From positions 4,665,001 to 4,729,000 of the forward strand of contig NZ_CP004078.1 of NCBI RefSeq assembly GCF_000612505.1: DNA of 64,000 nt, read 5' to 3'. The notes beneath the pieces are model-generated. The model worked only from the letters and a program-made list of their open reading frames with translations, made no database searches and had not been told where the DNA came from. The translations under genes were made by a program, and so were the position numbers. Of this stretch, positions 19,703 to 30,792 are shown one piece after another. Origin of the DNA: Paenibacillus sabinae T27 (GTDB lineage: Bacteria; Bacillota; Bacilli; Paenibacillales; Paenibacillaceae). The first letter of the stretch is position 1. Every line of letters starts with the position of its first letter.

Positions 19703-19787
19703 GACTTCCTTTTCACTCCCTTCAGTTTGCCTTAAGGCAGCTTCACGTTAAGACGCGGTAAGCATCTTATGTTCAAGGCGAGCCGGC

Positions 19788-20330
19788 TTATTTCTTCTTA
19801 CCGGCTTTACCTTCTTTACGGATAATGCGTTCGCCCTCATATTTAATACCTTTGCCTTTGTATGGCTCAGGTTCACGTACAGAACGAATTTTCGCGGCAT
19901 AAGCGCCTACGCGTTCTTTGTCGATGCCTTTTACGATAATTTTCGTGTTGGCAGGAACTTCGAACTCAATGCCCGGTTCCGGAGTGATTTCAACCGGATG
20001 GGAGTAGCCGACGTTCAGAACGATTTTATCTCCGGATTTGTTTGCACGATATCCGACCCCAACCAGCTCCAGAGATTTAGAGAAACCTTCGGTCACGCCG
20101 CTTACCATGTTGTTGACAACGGAGCGGGTCGTGCCGTGAAGAGAACGATGCAATTTGTTGTCCGAAGGACGAACAACAAGAATTTCGTTATTTTCAACCG
20201 TAACCTTCATGTCTTTATGAAGTTCACGAGTCAAAGTACCTTTAGGACCTTTAACGGTAATGACAGTGTTGTTCACCGTCACGTCTACACCGCTAGGCAC
20301 TGTAATTGGTTTGCGACCAATACGAGACAT
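19788..20330 (-). CDS. rplF: 50S ribosomal protein L6
   Basis: 180 residues, [20 protein letters not shown], with duplicated alpha/beta domains and the C-terminal signature [13 protein letters not shown]. Located near the factor-binding site of the large subunit. About 85 bases separate it from rplR. Confidence 0.98.
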   Translation of the reverse strand: MSRIGRKPITVPSGVDVTVNNTVITVKGPKGTLTRELHKDMKVTVENNEILVVRPSDNKLHRSLHGTTRSVVNNMVSGVTEGFSKSLELVGVGYRANKSGDKIVLNVGYSHPVEITPEPGIEFEVPANTKIIVKGIDKERVGAYAAKIRSVREPEPYKGKGIKYEGERIIRKEGKAGKKK

Positions 20331-20361
20331 GTGTGTTGCACCTCCTTATCTTGTGACGTGA

Positions 20362-20760
20362 TTACCAAACGTAAGCGAGTACTTCGCCGCCGGATTTAGC
20401 TTGACGAGCTTCTTTGTCGGTCATAACTCCCTTGGAAGTGGAGATAATCGCGATGCCCAGTCCGCCGAGTACGCGAGGAACTTCATTGCTCTTCGTGTAC
20501 ACGCGCAGGCCCGGCTTACTGATTCTTTTCAGGCCGGAAATAACACGTTCTTGGTTCGGGCCGTATTTCAGGAAAATACGGATAAGCCCTTGCTTGTTAT
20601 CTTCAACAAACTCCGCATCGCGGATGAAGCCTTCACGCTTCAGGATGTCGGCGATTTGTTTTTTCAATGTCGATGCAGGAAGCTCTACTGTCTCGTGACG
20701 CACGATGTTGGCGTTACGGATACGAGTAAGCATATCTGCGATAGGATCAGACATAGTCAT
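20362..20760 (-). CDS. rpsH: 30S ribosomal protein S8
   Basis: 132 residues, beginning [20 protein letters not shown] and ending GGEVLAYVW, both diagnostic. GGAGG before the first ATG supports this start over the second. S8 nucleates the central domain of 16S rRNA. Confidence 0.98.
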   Translation of the reverse strand: MTMSDPIADMLTRIRNANIVRHETVELPASTLKKQIADILKREGFIRDAEFVEDNKQGLIRIFLKYGPNQERVISGLKRISKPGLRVYTKSNEVPRVLGGLGIAIISTSKGVMTDKEARQAKSGGEVLAYVW

Positions 20761-20793
20761 TTGGTGTTAACCTCCTTCCCGTATATAAACTTC

Positions 20794-20979
20794 TTACCAG
20801 CTTGCTTTTTTCACGCCAGGAATCTGGCCTTTATAAGCTAATTCACGGAAACAAATTCTGCAAATTTTGAACTTTTGCAGTACCGAATGTGGACGACCGC
20901 AACGTTCGCAACGTGTATATGCACGAACTTTGAATTTCGGCGCGCGTTGTTGTTTAACTTTCATCGAAGTTTTTGCCAC
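20794..20979 (-). CDS. rpsN: 30S ribosomal protein S14, zinc-binding short type
   Basis: 61 residues from a GTG at 20979, with GGAGGTGT upstream; the open frame to 21081 has no family similarity. C24, C27, C40 and C43 form the zinc site of the type Z S14 (CERCGRP and CRICFRE). The length equals B. subtilis RpsN. The zinc-free long paralogue is not in the window. Confidence 0.96.
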   Translation of the reverse strand: MAKTSMKVKQQRAPKFKVRAYTRCERCGRPHSVLQKFKICRICFRELAYKGQIPGVKKASW

Positions 20980-21028
20980 TTTAGCCTGACACCTCCCAAA
21001 CAGTTTCGGAGAATTGGACGACCGAACC

Positions 21029-21571
21029 TTACTTCGCGAAAGGCATTCCCAGTTGAGCCAGCAGCTCGCGGGATTCCTCATCCGTCTTTGCAGTTGTTAC
21101 GATTACGATATCCATACCGCGGACTTTGTCCACCTTGTCGTATTCGATCTCAGGGAAAATCAGTTGTTCTTTCAAACCCAGTGTATAGTTACCGCGGCCG
21201 TCGAAGGCTTTAGTCGATACACCATGGAAGTCACGAACGCGCGGAAGCGTTACGTTGAACAATTTGTCCAGGAAGTAGTACATGCGGTCACCGCGAAGAG
21301 TTACTTTAACGCCGATCGGCATGTTCTCACGCAGTTTGAAACCAGCGATAGACTTCTTGGCTTTGGTGATAACCGGTTTTTGGCCGGCGATCAGCTGCAT
21401 ATCGTTCACAGCGGAATCAAGCACCTTCGAGTTTTGTACAGCGTCGCCTACGCCCATGTTGATAACAACCTTCTCGATTTTCGGCACTTGCATAACTGTT
21501 TGATAGTTAAACTTCTGAATCAGAGCCGGCGTAATCTCGTTCAGAAAACGTTCTTTCATTCTTGCTGCCAT
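21029..21571 (-). CDS. rplE: 50S ribosomal protein L5
   Basis: 180 residues with the signature [15 protein letters not shown] and C-terminal [19 protein letters not shown]5 binds 5S rRNA and contacts P-site tRNA. AAAGGAGG precedes the ATG. Confidence 0.98.
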   Translation of the reverse strand: MAARMKERFLNEITPALIQKFNYQTVMQVPKIEKVVINMGVGDAVQNSKVLDSAVNDMQLIAGQKPVITKAKKSIAGFKLRENMPIGVKVTLRGDRMYYFLDKLFNVTLPRVRDFHGVSTKAFDGRGNYTLGLKEQLIFPEIEYDKVDKVRGMDIVIVTTAKTDEESRELLAQLGMPFAK

Positions 21572-21602
21572 GAAGAGTTAACCTCCTTTCTTAAGCACTC
21601 TA

Positions 21603-21956
21603 TTAGTCGATGATCTCTCCGGATCTTTTCGCTACACGAACCTTCTTGCCGTTGTCCAGCACTTTGTAACCGATACGGGTTACTTTGCCGCTCTTCGGAT
21701 CGATGTGCATAACGTTGGAAACATGGATCGCAGCTTCCTGCTCGATGATGCCGCCTTGCGGATTCAACTGGTTAGGCTTCTGGTGCTTCTTCACCATGTT
21801 CACGCCTTCTACCAGTACGCGGTTTTTGCGCGGATACGCAGCAATGACGCGGCCTTTCTTGCCTTTGTCTTTTCCGCTGATCACCATAACTACGTCGTCT
21901 TTCTTGACATGCAGTTTGTTGTTATGGGATTCCAGAACTTTTTTCACTCTAGGCAT
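21603..21956 (-). CDS. rplX: 50S ribosomal protein L24
   Basis: 117 residues with a KOW motif [19 protein letters not shown] near residues 23-41. It initiates large-subunit assembly. The N-terminus [14 protein letters not shown] is slightly longer than in B. subtilis. Confidence 0.97.
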   Translation of the reverse strand: MPRVKKVLESHNNKLHVKKDDVVMVISGKDKGKKGRVIAAYPRKNRVLVEGVNMVKKHQKPNQLNPQGGIIEQEAAIHVSNVMHIDPKSGKVTRIGYKVLDNGKKVRVAKRSGEIID

Positions 21957-22072
21957 TTGTTACACCTCCTATGACTAGCCTTTGCAAGCATGATTATAAA
22001 CGATCTCTATCGGGGCCCCCGAAAAGTACCGGAATCAGCTTCGGAGCTTCTCGTCACTTTTAGGGGAGTCTA

Positions 22073-22441
22073 TTAGATAACTTCCGGTGCCAAGGAAACG
22101 ATCTTCATGTAATCCTTGTCGCGAAGTTCGCGCGCTACTGGTCCGAAAATACGTGTTCCGCGCGGGCTTCTGTCGTCTTTTACAACTACTGCTGCGTTTT
22201 CGTCAAATGCGATGTAAGATCCGTCCTTACGGCGTACAGAGCGCTTCGTGCGCACAACCACCGCTTTTACTACATCACCTTTTTTGACAACGCCGCCTGG
22301 TGTTGCTTGTTTTACCGAGCAAACGATCAGATCGCCGATAGCAGCTGTCCGACGTCCAGTACCACCCAGTACGCGGATACACATCAGTTCCTTCGCACCG
22401 GAGTTGTCAGCTACATGCAAGCGTGTAAATGGTTGAATCAT
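22073..22441 (-). CDS. rplN: 50S ribosomal protein L14
   Basis: 122 residues, [20 protein letters not shown], full length. It contributes to intersubunit bridges. About 115 bases without a gene separate it from rplX. Confidence 0.98.
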   Translation of the reverse strand: MIQPFTRLHVADNSGAKELMCIRVLGGTGRRTAAIGDLIVCSVKQATPGGVVKKGDVVKAVVVRTKRSVRRKDGSYIAFDENAAVVVKDDRSPRGTRIFGPVARELRDKDYMKIVSLAPEVI

Positions 22442-22480
22442 TATTATTTCCTCCTTTCGGAAAAATGGTCAGGTAACGCT

Positions 22481-22747
22481 TTAGATGATAACCGCTTTTT
22501 CCACCACTTCAACCAGTCTCCAGCGTTTGTCCTTGGAGAGCGGACGAGTTTCCATGATTTTCACAGTATCGCCGATTTGGGCGGTATTGTTCTCATCATG
22601 TGCTTTGAACTTCTTGGTGTACTTGATGCGCTTGTGGTACAGATCATGCTTTTTGTAAGTTTCAACGGCAACCACGATCGTTTTGTCCATTTTGTCGCTG
22701 ACAACTTTACCGATTTGCACTTTACGCGCGTTGCGTTCTTCGCTCAT
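22481..22747 (-). CDS. rpsQ: 30S ribosomal protein S17
   Basis: 88 residues, OB-fold protein with [17 protein letters not shown] near the N-terminus and the basic loop [19 protein letters not shown]. Standard position between rpmC and rplN. Confidence 0.98.
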   Translation of the reverse strand: MSEERNARKVQIGKVVSDKMDKTIVVAVETYKKHDLYHKRIKYTKKFKAHDENNTAQIGDTVKIMETRPLSKDKRWRLVEVVEKAVII

Positions 22748-22784
22748 AATTAGCCTCCTTCCTGATACGGATCATCCTATCCGT

Positions 22785-22985
22785 TCACTTAGCGATCCCA
22801 AGTACTCTTTCATGGATAACGGTTTTAGCACGAGCTATTTCTCTACGCACATCACGAATCCGAGTCGGGTTGTCCAGTTGGCCTGTTGCCAGTTGAAAAC
22901 GCAGATTAAAGAGCTCTTCTTTGAAGCCAGCAATCTTTTGTTCAATCTCGGCAGTGGTCAAGTTGCGAAGTTCATTAGCTTTCAT
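22785..22985 (-). CDS. rpmC: 50S ribosomal protein L29
   Basis: 66 residues from the ATG at 22985 ([17 protein letters not shown]), matching B. subtilis L29 in length. The start overlaps the rplP end by 11 bases, implying translational coupling; GGTGG serves as ribosome binding site. L29 lines the peptide exit tunnel. Confidence 0.96.
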   Translation of the reverse strand: MKANELRNLTTAEIEQKIAGFKEELFNLRFQLATGQLDNPTRIRDVRREIARAKTVIHERVLGIAK

Positions 22986-23409
22986 TTGCTTCACCACCCA
23001 ATTCTTCACGTTTCACAAACTTAGTCTTGATTGGCAGCTTGTGAGCGGCAAGACGCATCGCTTCACGAGCGATTTCTTCCGACACGCCTCCGAGTTCGAA
23101 CATAATCTTGCCCGGTTTAACTACGGCTACCCATTTCTCAACGTTACCTTTACCGCTACCCATCCGAACCTCGAGAGGCTTTTGAGTAATCGGCTTGTCA
23201 GGGAAAATCTTGATCCAAACTTTACCGCCCCGTTTGATGTAACGAGTCATCGCGATACGAGCCGCTTCGATTTGACGGTTAGTGATCCAGGATGGCTCCA
23301 GAGCTTGCAGACCGAATTCTCCGAAGTTCAGCTCGGTGCCGCCTTTAGCCATACCTTTCATGTGACCGCGTTGTTGTTTGCGGTGTTTAACGCGTTTTGG
23401 TACCAACAT
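22975..23409 (-). CDS. rplP: 50S ribosomal protein L16
   Basis: 144 residues, [20 protein letters not shown], with the conserved [21 protein letters not shown]16 positions A- and P-site tRNA ends. Two bases separate its start from the rpsC stop. Confidence 0.98.
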   Translation of the reverse strand: MLVPKRVKHRKQQRGHMKGMAKGGTELNFGEFGLQALEPSWITNRQIEAARIAMTRYIKRGGKVWIKIFPDKPITQKPLEVRMGSGKGNVEKWVAVVKPGKIMFELGGVSEEIAREAMRLAAHKLPIKTKFVKREELGGEANES

Positions 23410-23411
23410 GA

Positions 23412-24077
23412 TTAGTTGCCTCCTTCCTGAGCAGCTTGTTTCTTAGCCGTAGGAAGAACCTCTCCACGATAGATCCATACTTTTACGCCGATGCGGCCAT
23501 AAGTCGTATGAGCTTCAGCCGTTCCGTAGTCGATATCGGCACGAAGCGTATGAAGTGGAACTGTTCCTTCGCTATAGCCTTCCGTACGAGCGATCTCGGC
23601 GCCGCCAAGACGACCGCTGACAGAGGTTTTAATCCCTTTTGCTCCGGAACGCATTGTTCTTTGGATTGCTTGTTTCAGCGCACGGCGGAACGATACGCGA
23701 CGTTCCAGCTGTTGTGCGATGCTCTCGGCAACGAGAATAGCGTCCAGCTCAGGGTGTTTGATTTCATTGATATTAATGTGTACTTTCTTGCCGCCTGCGA
23801 TTTGAGTAACCGCGCTGCGAAGTACTTCAACTTCAGCGCCGCCCTTACCAATAACCATACCCGGTTTAGCGGTATGAATCGTAACGTTCACGCGGCTGGC
23901 CGCTCTTTCAATCTCAATGCGGGAAACAGCGGATTCTTTCAGTTTGCCTTTGAGGTATTCCCGAATTTTGACGTCTTCCAGAAGAAGAGTTCCGAAATCT
24001 TTTCCTGCATACCATTTGGATTCCCAGTCACGAATAATACCGATCCGCAGTCCGACTGGATTTACCTTTTGACCCAC
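23412..24077 (-). CDS. rpsC: 30S ribosomal protein S3
   Basis: 221 residues with an N-terminal KH domain ([15 protein letters not shown]) and the C-terminal S3 domain with the motif [18 protein letters not shown]. Part of the mRNA entry helicase region. Confidence 0.98.
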   Translation of the reverse strand: MGQKVNPVGLRIGIIRDWESKWYAGKDFGTLLLEDVKIREYLKGKLKESAVSRIEIERAASRVNVTIHTAKPGMVIGKGGAEVEVLRSAVTQIAGGKKVHININEIKHPELDAILVAESIAQQLERRVSFRRALKQAIQRTMRSGAKGIKTSVSGRLGGAEIARTEGYSEGTVPLHTLRADIDYGTAEAHTTYGRIGVKVWIYRGEVLPTAKKQAAQEGGN

Positions 24078-24090
24078 ACGTTATCCCTCC

Positions 24091-24423
24091 TTATTTCTCA
24101 GATACCACCAAAGTAATGTGGCTGGTGCGTTTGTTGATCCGGCTTGCGCGACCCATCGCGCGCGGACGGAACCGTTTCATCGTTGGACCTTGGTTAACGA
24201 AAACCTCGCTAATGAACAGCTTGTTTACGTCCAGCGAATAGTTATGCTCGGCATTGGCGATCGCCGAGTTCAGCAGCTTTTCAACCACCGGGGAAGCGGA
24301 TTTCGGAGTGTGGCGAAGGATTGCGATTGCTTCTCCCACTTGCTTGCCGCGAATCAAGTCAACAACCAGTTTCGCTTTACGAGCGGAAATCCGTACCGAT
24401 CTTGCATGCGCTTTTGCTTGCAT
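24091..24423 (-). CDS. rplV: 50S ribosomal protein L22
   Basis: 110 residues, [20 protein letters not shown], with the tunnel-lining hairpin [20 protein letters not shown]. This loop looks wild type for macrolide sensitivity; resistance changes usually fall there. Confidence 0.98.
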   Translation of the reverse strand: MQAKAHARSVRISARKAKLVVDLIRGKQVGEAIAILRHTPKSASPVVEKLLNSAIANAEHNYSLDVNKLFISEVFVNQGPTMKRFRPRAMGRASRINKRTSHITLVVSEK

Positions 24424-24457
24424 TATTTTCCCTCCTCTCTAAGCAGAGAATCTGTAA

Positions 24458-24736
24458 TTATCTTCTCGTTTTCTTATCGTCACCCGCGTGGCCTTTGTAA
24501 GTACGCGTCGGCGCGAACTCGCCCAACTTGTGACCTACCATATCTTCCGTTACGTATACAGGCACGTGTTTACGGCCGTCATACACGCCAAACGTATGTC
24601 CGATAAATTGAGGGAAAATGGTTGAGCGACGGGACCAAGTCTTGATGACTACTTTTTTACCCGAAACGTTCAAGTCTTCAACTTTTTTCAGCAGGTAGCC
24701 ATCGATAAAAGGCCCCTTCTTCAAACTGCGACTCAT
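24458..24736 (-). CDS. rpsS: 30S ribosomal protein S19
   Basis: 92 residues, [20 protein letters not shown], with the family motif [20 protein letters not shown]. It lies in the head of the small subunit near the A site. Confidence 0.98.
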   Translation of the reverse strand: MSRSLKKGPFIDGYLLKKVEDLNVSGKKVVIKTWSRRSTIFPQFIGHTFGVYDGRKHVPVYVTEDMVGHKLGEFAPTRTYKGHAGDDKKTRR

Positions 24737-24811
24737 GTATGAATCCTCCCTTCATCAAATGTTCAAGCCGCGATTCGACGCTTCGCGGGTTCAAGCTCAC
24801 CTTGAAGCGTC

Positions 24812-25642
24812 TTATTTCGTGCGGCGACGAATGATATATTTATCAGAAGCTTTGTTCTTCTTACGCGTTTTGTAGCCAAGGGTCGGTTTGCCCCAAGGAG
24901 ACAACGGCGATTTACGTCCGATCGGAGCACGTCCTTCACCACCACCGTGAGGGTGATCGTTCGGGTTCATTACAACACCACGAACTTCTGGACGTTGACC
25001 CAGCCAGCGGCTGCGTCCGGCTTTACCGATCTTGATCAGTTCGTGGTCTTCGTTACCAACGGAACCGATTGTAGCGCGGCATACGCTCAGAATTCTGCGA
25101 ACTTCACCGGAAGAGAGACGCACGGAAACGTACTTGTCTTCTTTACCGAGCAACTGCGCTTCCGTACCGGCTGCGCGAACCAATTGGCCGCCCTTGCCAG
25201 GCTTCAGCTCGATGTTGTGGATAACTGTACCTACAGGAATGTTGGCCAGCGGAAGAGTGTTACCGATTTTGATGTCTGCTGCAGGACCGGATTCAATCTT
25301 ATCCCCAACTTTCAGACCTTTAGGAGCGATGATGTAGCGTTTCTCTCCATCAGCGTAGTGAATCAGGGCAATATTGGATGTGCGGTTCGGGTCATACTCG
25401 ATCGTAGCAACGCTGCCTGGTATGCCGTCTTTCGTCCGCTTGAAGTCGATGATACGGTATTTACGCTTGTGTCCGCCGCCATGGTGACGAACCGTAATTT
25501 TACCTTGGTTGTTGCGGCCCGCTTTTTTGCTCAGCGGCGCCAGCAGCGATTTCTCCGGCTGGTTTGTTGTGATTTCTTCAAACGTAGACACGGACATTGC
25601 GCGTCTTGCCGGGGAAGTCGGTTTGTACTTTTTGATTGGCAC
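24812..25642 (-). CDS. rplB: 50S ribosomal protein L2
   Basis: 276 residues, [20 protein letters not shown], with the SH3-like barrel and the C-terminal [20 protein letters not shown] loop that approaches the peptidyl transferase centre. The conserved His of HPHGGGEGR is present. Confidence 0.98.
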   Translation of the reverse strand: MPIKKYKPTSPARRAMSVSTFEEITTNQPEKSLLAPLSKKAGRNNQGKITVRHHGGGHKRKYRIIDFKRTKDGIPGSVATIEYDPNRTSNIALIHYADGEKRYIIAPKGLKVGDKIESGPAADIKIGNTLPLANIPVGTVIHNIELKPGKGGQLVRAAGTEAQLLGKEDKYVSVRLSSGEVRRILSVCRATIGSVGNEDHELIKIGKAGRSRWLGQRPEVRGVVMNPNDHPHGGGEGRAPIGRKSPLSPWGKPTLGYKTRKKNKASDKYIIRRRTK

Positions 25643-25670
25643 TTTGTTTCCCTCCTTGCTTTACAGGATA

Positions 25671-25964
25671 TTATTCTACCGCTTCAAAGAACTCGAGCGG
25701 CTTGCTGTCCGGGCTGAGCTTAACGATAGCTTTCTTCCATTCCGGAGTGTATCCGGAGTAGCGTCCGTACCGTTTCAGCTTTCCAGGCACGCGCAGTGTG
25801 TTCACAGCAACGACTTTCACTTTAAAGATGGCCTCTACAGCCTGCTTGATTTCGGTCTTGTTGGCACGAATGTCCACTTCAAAAGCATATTTCAAATCGC
25901 TCATGTAGTCGGATGTGCGTTCCGTAATCACCGGACGTTTGATGATATCGCGAGGATCTTTCAT
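25671..25964 (-). CDS. rplW: 50S ribosomal protein L23
   Basis: 97 residues, [20 protein letters not shown]. It forms the docking site for SRP and trigger factor at the tunnel exit. Its ATG overlaps the last base of the rplD stop. Confidence 0.97.
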   Translation of the reverse strand: MKDPRDIIKRPVITERTSDYMSDLKYAFEVDIRANKTEIKQAVEAIFKVKVVAVNTLRVPGKLKRYGRYSGYTPEWKKAIVKLSPDSKPLEFFEAVE

Positions 25965-26587
25965 TACGCGAACACCTCCTCTACCTTAGAAACTGCATCT
26001 TTGGTGATGATCAGTTTGTCGTGCGTCAGCACGTCAAGAACGTTAATGCCATCAGCCGCCAGGAACTTCACTCCAGGGATGTTGCGGGCGGAGAGAGCTA
26101 CATTGTCGTCATAGCTAGGAGCTACGATCAGGGCTTTTTCAGCTACCTTCAGGTTGTTCAGAATGGCTACGAATTCTTTCGTCTTCGGAGCATTCAGCGT
26201 CAGGCTATCCAGCACGATGATGTTGCTCTCGATAACCTTCGAGGACAGTGCGGATTTGATCGCCAGACGACGAACCTTTCTAGGCAGTTTCCAGGAATAG
26301 CTGCGAGGAGTCGGTCCGAAGACAACGCCGCCGCCTTTCCATTGAGGAGAACGAATCGAGCCTTGACGAGCGCGACCTGTACCTTTTTGTTTCCAAGGCT
26401 TGCGTCCGCCGCCACGAACTTCAGAACGTCCTTTAACTTTGTGAGTACCGCGGCGCAGGGAAGCTCTTTGCAGAAGAACTGCTTCATTCAGCACGTGAGT
26501 GTTCGGCTCGATACCGAAAATCGCGTCGCTCAGTTCAACTTCACCAACTTCATTACCGCTGATATTGAAAAGTGTTACTTTTGGCAT
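25964..26587 (-). CDS. rplD: 50S ribosomal protein L4
   Basis: 207 residues with the long basic tunnel loop [20 protein letters not shown]. In several bacteria L4 also represses its own S10 operon; a leader stem-loop upstream of rpsJ makes this worth testing here. Confidence 0.98.
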   Translation of the reverse strand: MPKVTLFNISGNEVGEVELSDAIFGIEPNTHVLNEAVLLQRASLRRGTHKVKGRSEVRGGGRKPWKQKGTGRARQGSIRSPQWKGGGVVFGPTPRSYSWKLPRKVRRLAIKSALSSKVIESNIIVLDSLTLNAPKTKEFVAILNNLKVAEKALIVAPSYDDNVALSARNIPGVKFLAADGINVLDVLTHDKLIITKDAVSKVEEVFA

Positions 26588-26612
26588 TTCATGTTCCTCC
26601 TTTCTTCAAAAG

Positions 26613-27230
26613 TTATTTCTTAACGGTTTCTTTAACCTTCACGAAGCTGTTCTTAGGTCCCGGAATGGAGCCTTTAACCAGCAGCACATTACGCTCTGTG
26701 TCCACCTTGATGATTTCGAGCTTTTGGATTGTTACCGTGTCATGGCCCATATGTCCTGGCAGGCGCTTGCCTTTAGGAACACGGTTGGCCTGGATGGAAC
26801 CCATCGAACCCGGTCTTCTGTGGTAGCGGGAACCGTGAGCCATTGGTCCGCGACTTTGTCCCCAGCGTTTGATAACGCCTTGGAAGCCTTTACCTTTGGA
26901 AATTCCGGTTACGTCAACAAATTCGCCTTCTGCGAAGACGTCAGCCTTCAGCTCTTGTCCAACCTCGAGTGCCCCGAGGTCAACACCGCGAATTTCGCGA
27001 ACGTAGCGCTTAGGTGTTGCATTTGCCTTCTGGGCGTGACCTTGTTCAGGCTTGTTGGTGTTTTTCTTATCGGAAAAGCCCAACTGCACTGCTTCATACC
27101 CGTCGGTATTGAGGTCTTTCTTTTGCAGTACGACGCAAGGACCCGCTTCGATAACCGTAACCGCGATTACGTTACCTTCAGGAGTAAACACTTGAGTCAT
27201 ACCGAGTTTTTTTCCTAAGATACCTTTCAT
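26613..27230 (-). CDS. rplC: 50S ribosomal protein L3
   Basis: 205 residues, [20 protein letters not shown], with the internal extension [15 protein letters not shown] reaching the peptidyl transferase centre. Second gene of the S10 operon. Confidence 0.98.
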   Translation of the reverse strand: MKGILGKKLGMTQVFTPEGNVIAVTVIEAGPCVVLQKKDLNTDGYEAVQLGFSDKKNTNKPEQGHAQKANATPKRYVREIRGVDLGALEVGQELKADVFAEGEFVDVTGISKGKGFQGVIKRWGQSRGPMAHGSRYHRRPGSMGSIQANRVPKGKRLPGHMGHDTVTIQKLEIIKVDTERNVLLVKGSIPGPKNSFVKVKETVKK

Positions 27231-27269
27231 GTTGACACCTCTTTTCTTTTCCTGTTTCTAATAGAAGAA

Positions 27270-27674
<405 letters not shown>

Positions 27675-27716
27675 TAACCTCTCACATCATCGCAACGTCG
27701 CAGAACAACATTTATT

Positions 27717-27745
27717 ATTATATAGAATCTTTTTGCCCAATGCAA
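27717..27745 (-). promoter_or_regulatory. promoter of the S10-spc-alpha superoperon
   Basis: Minus-strand TTGCAT (27740-27745), a 17-base spacer and a perfect TATAAT (27717-27722), located between the hemAT terminator and rpsJ. Confidence 0.8.
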
Positions 27746-27749
27746 GCAT

Positions 27750-27783
27750 AAAATAAAACAACGCATGATTTTATTCACGCGCT
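27750..27783 (-). terminator. intrinsic terminator after the chemoreceptor gene
   Basis: On the minus strand, CGCGTGA pairs with TCATGCG around ATAAAA, followed by TTGTTTTATTTT. It lies about 25 bases past the stop and just upstream of the S10 operon promoter. Confidence 0.75.
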
Positions 27784-27804
27784 GTTCCGGTGTACTTCTC
27801 TATG

Positions 27805-29154
27805 CTATAAATTTGCGGTTGCTGACTTAAAATATTCCGCCGATGCGGCTGTTTGAGCCGTTGTCGATCCGATTCCTTCTATTGTATGAATCAGCGTCCG
27901 GATTTCCTCCTGAGCGGTTACAATCTCTTGGGTGCTGCTATGCATCGTATCCAAAATGTCGGAGAACAGCTGGCTTGTCTCATCCGACTGCAGCTTGCCG
28001 CTTTCCGTCAGTTCCTGCACTTTGCGAATTTCATTTACCACTTGGGCAGTTAAACCGCCGGATTGAGCCGTAAGCTCTCCTATGCGCACAACCGTGTTCT
28101 TCGTATCCTCCGCCAGCCGATTGACTTCCTGAGCCACCACGCTGAAGCCTCTTCCATGCTCGCCGGCCCTGGCCGCTTCTATCGTTGCGTTGAGAGATAA
28201 TATTTTTGTTTGATCCGCAATTTCCTGCACCGCGCCGACGATCTTCTGAATTTGTCTGGAGAATTGACTCAGTTCACTAACCGAGCGCTCCATTTCAGTT
28301 GTTCTTTCAAAAATATGGGCGATCTGCCCATTCAGCTTGCTTAGCAGCTCACGGCCGCCTTTTGCCATTTCCTGCGAGTCAAGAGCCGAAGAAGCGGTAC
28401 GCCGGAAGGTATCATTAACTTCATTGCTGCTGGCCACAAGCTGCTCGACAGCCGCGTTGGTATCGATGCTGAGGTCGATAAGCTCACCGCTGAATTCGGC
28501 AATCTTCTGCTTCAGTTCGTTCTTCACCATTTCGTACTGCTCTTCTTTTTCCCGAATGTTCTCTTTCTCGTAGGCTTCCAGCACAAGCTGCTGCTCCAGG
28601 TTCAAAAGCTTGGTAACCGTTTGCACCATCTTGAGTCGCTCCCTGTCATTTATAACTTCATCATAGATCACACCGATAAACTCGTTTTGCAGATTTTGAA
28701 AAGCTGATAAATACCACTTGGGCTCAAGCCCAACCTTTTTATGAATTTTGGCAATGGTCAACCGTTTCGATATGTAGTGACTATCAACACTGCCGTCAAA
28801 AATTTCAACGATATGGTCGCGTAAAGTCTGCTTCAACCGCTCTATGCTGCTGTGATCCAGAATGATCTGCTCTAACTTATCCACACCGAGCACCGAATTA
28901 TAAAAGCCATCGGTAATCTTGTCAATATTGCGCTCGATAGCGGGTTTAAGCTTGAACAGCAGCTCCAGATCAGCCTCTGTCAAATCAATCATTCGCATCT
29001 GTTCATTTAATTCTTCTTGGCCTTCTATCTTATGAAAAGAACTTAAGGCCGCTGATTGTCCATTACTGTGGATAAATGAATTATTGTCACGGGAGACTAA
29101 CTTCTTGTGCTTTGGGGATAAACCATGTAAAAAAGAGAACGGACACTTTCCCAT
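27805..29154 (-). CDS. hemAT: globin-coupled sensor methyl-accepting chemotaxis protein (HemAT type)
   Basis: 449 residues, soluble (no membrane span). Residues about 40-200 form a protoglobin-like sensor: the proximal haem ligand is H138 in KIHKKVGLEPKWYLSAF, matching HemAT. From about 230 to the end is a methyl-accepting signalling domain with the hairpin tip EIADQTKILSLNATIEAARA and GRGFSVVAQEVNRLAEDT. Such proteins bind oxygen and signal to CheA for aerotaxis. The N-terminal 40 residues are divergent. It stands between tuf and rpsJ with its own terminator; no consensus promoter was identified in the 340-base upstream gap. Confidence 0.93.
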   Translation of the reverse strand: MGKCPFSFLHGLSPKHKKLVSRDNNSFIHSNGQSAALSSFHKIEGQEELNEQMRMIDLTEADLELLFKLKPAIERNIDKITDGFYNSVLGVDKLEQIILDHSSIERLKQTLRDHIVEIFDGSVDSHYISKRLTIAKIHKKVGLEPKWYLSAFQNLQNEFIGVIYDEVINDRERLKMVQTVTKLLNLEQQLVLEAYEKENIREKEEQYEMVKNELKQKIAEFSGELIDLSIDTNAAVEQLVASSNEVNDTFRRTASSALDSQEMAKGGRELLSKLNGQIAHIFERTTEMERSVSELSQFSRQIQKIVGAVQEIADQTKILSLNATIEAARAGEHGRGFSVVAQEVNRLAEDTKNTVVRIGELTAQSGGLTAQVVNEIRKVQELTESGKLQSDETSQLFSDILDTMHSSTQEIVTAQEEIRTLIHTIEGIGSTTAQTAASAEYFKSATANL

Positions 29155-29415
29155 ACTTTCACTCCCATTTGACTGTATCTAATAGAATTTTGTTGAATGA
29201 TATCGGATTCGAGGCATTCTGTAACAGATTTGTGTTGGTTATTGTCGAATTCGAGAAGATTATGTTGAAATTCGTTTATATCCTTATCTTCGGTAATTTG
29301 ATTTCTTTTGTGAATAGAAGTGACTCTAATATTTAAAATTTTATTTTCTTTGATCTAATGAAAAATCCTTCAGGTGGGAATCTATACAGTGGAGTTCTCA
29401 GCTAATATTTCAGAC
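29155..29415. other. AT-rich gene-free stretch between tuf terminator and hemAT
   Basis: About 260 bases of unusually A/T-rich sequence with no supported coding region. It should hold the hemAT promoter; I found a partial sigma-D-like element (CCGATA at about 29196-29201, minus) but no convincing -35 partner. GGGAG stands before the hemAT ATG. Confidence 0.5.
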
Positions 29416-29454
29416 ATAAAAAAACAAGGATTCTTCCGCAGAAGAATCCTTGTT
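29416..29454 (-). terminator. intrinsic terminator of the str operon (after tuf)
   Basis: A perfect 14-base stem (AACAAGGATTCTTC with its complement) and a four-base loop, followed on the minus strand by seven or more Ts. About 40 bases past the tuf stop. Confidence 0.95.
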
Positions 29455-29493
29455 CGGCAAGTTCAGATCTTTCTCAAAAGAGAAGAATCGAAC

Positions 29494-30684
29494 TTATTTT
29501 TGGATAGAAGCTACAGTACCGGCTCCAACTGTACGGCCGCCTTCACGAATAGAGAACTTAGTTCCTTCTTCGATAGCGATCGGGGAGATCAGTTGAACAG
29601 TAACTGTGATGTTGTCGCCAGGCATTACCATTTCAGTACCTTCTGGCAGGTTGATGATACCCGTTACGTCAGTTGTACGGAAGTAGAACTGAGGACGGTA
29701 TCCAGTGAAGAAAGGCTTATGACGGCCACCTTCTTCTTTGGTCAGGACGTAGATTTGAGCAGTGAACTCAGTGTGCGGCTTAACGGAAGCCGGTTTAGCC
29801 AGCACTTGTCCGCGCTCGATTTGGTTACGGTCAACACCACGGAGCAGAGCGCCGATGTTGTCGCCAGCTTGAGCGGAGTCAAGCAGCTTACGGAACATTT
29901 CAACGCCGGTAACGACGGATTTCTTCGTTTCTTCTTGGATACCAACGATTTCAACTTCGTCGCCCACTTTAACTGTTCCGCGTTCTACACGGCCAGTTGC
30001 CACGGTACCGCGGCCAGTGATGGAGAATACGTCCTCGACAGGCATAAGGAAAGGCTTGTCAGTGTCGCGTTCTGGCAGCGGAATGTAAGTGTCGATCGTT
30101 TCGAACATTTCAACGATCTTGGCAGCCCATTCGCCGTCAGGGTTTTGCAGAGCTTCACGAGCGGAACCGCGAGTGATCGGAGTGTCATCGCCCGGGAATT
30201 CGTATTCGTTCAGCAGGTCGCGAACTTCCATTTCAACCAGTTCCAGAAGCTCTTCGTCTTCAACCATGTCACATTTGTTCAGGAATACGACGATGTAAGG
30301 AACGCCTACTTGGCGGGACAGCAGGATGTGTTCGCGAGTTTGCGGCATTGGGCCGTCAGCTGCGGATACAACCAGGATAGCGCCGTCCATTTGCGCTGCG
30401 CCGGTGATCATGTTTTTAACATAGTCGGCGTGTCCAGGGCAGTCTACGTGTGCGTAGTGACGGTTAGGAGTTTCATATTCAACGTGAGCTGTGGAGATCG
30501 TGATACCACGTTCGCGCTCTTCCGGAGCTTTATCGATTTGGTCGAATGCTACAGCGGCACCGCCGTATTTTTTGGACAATACAGTTGTGATTGCAGCAGT
30601 CAGAGTCGTTTTACCATGGTCGACGTGACCGATAGTACCGATGTTAACGTGCGGTTTAGTACGTTCAAACTTAGCCTTTGCCAT
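29494..30684 (-). CDS. tuf: elongation factor Tu
   Basis: 396 residues. GTPase that delivers aminoacyl-tRNA to the ribosome. G1 is [10 protein letters not shown] near residue 18, DCPGHADYV carries G3, NKCDM G4. Domains II and III follow. GGAGG precedes the ATG. Last gene of the str operon, ended by a strong terminator. About 110 bases separate it from fusA. Confidence 0.99.
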   Translation of the reverse strand: MAKAKFERTKPHVNIGTIGHVDHGKTTLTAAITTVLSKKYGGAAVAFDQIDKAPEERERGITISTAHVEYETPNRHYAHVDCPGHADYVKNMITGAAQMDGAILVVSAADGPMPQTREHILLSRQVGVPYIVVFLNKCDMVEDEELLELVEMEVRDLLNEYEFPGDDTPITRGSAREALQNPDGEWAAKIVEMFETIDTYIPLPERDTDKPFLMPVEDVFSITGRGTVATGRVERGTVKVGDEVEIVGIQEETKKSVVTGVEMFRKLLDSAQAGDNIGALLRGVDRNQIERGQVLAKPASVKPHTEFTAQIYVLTKEEGGRHKPFFTGYRPQFYFRTTDVTGIINLPEGTEMVMPGDNITVTVQLISPIAIEEGTKFSIREGGRTVGAGTVASIQK

Positions 30685-30792
30685 TTGAACAAATCCTCCT
30701 TAATATGGGTTCTTATTATTGGAGCCGCCCGATCTTAAGCTACTTCTGGGATGACTGACGGGAAACAACCGGACGGCAAGTTAAACTCAAGA

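Noticed and set aside
29189..29235. Sigma-D promoter for hemAT
   Set aside because: Only a partial CCGATA -10 core is present with no TAAA at the required 15-base spacing, so it is not called as a promoter.
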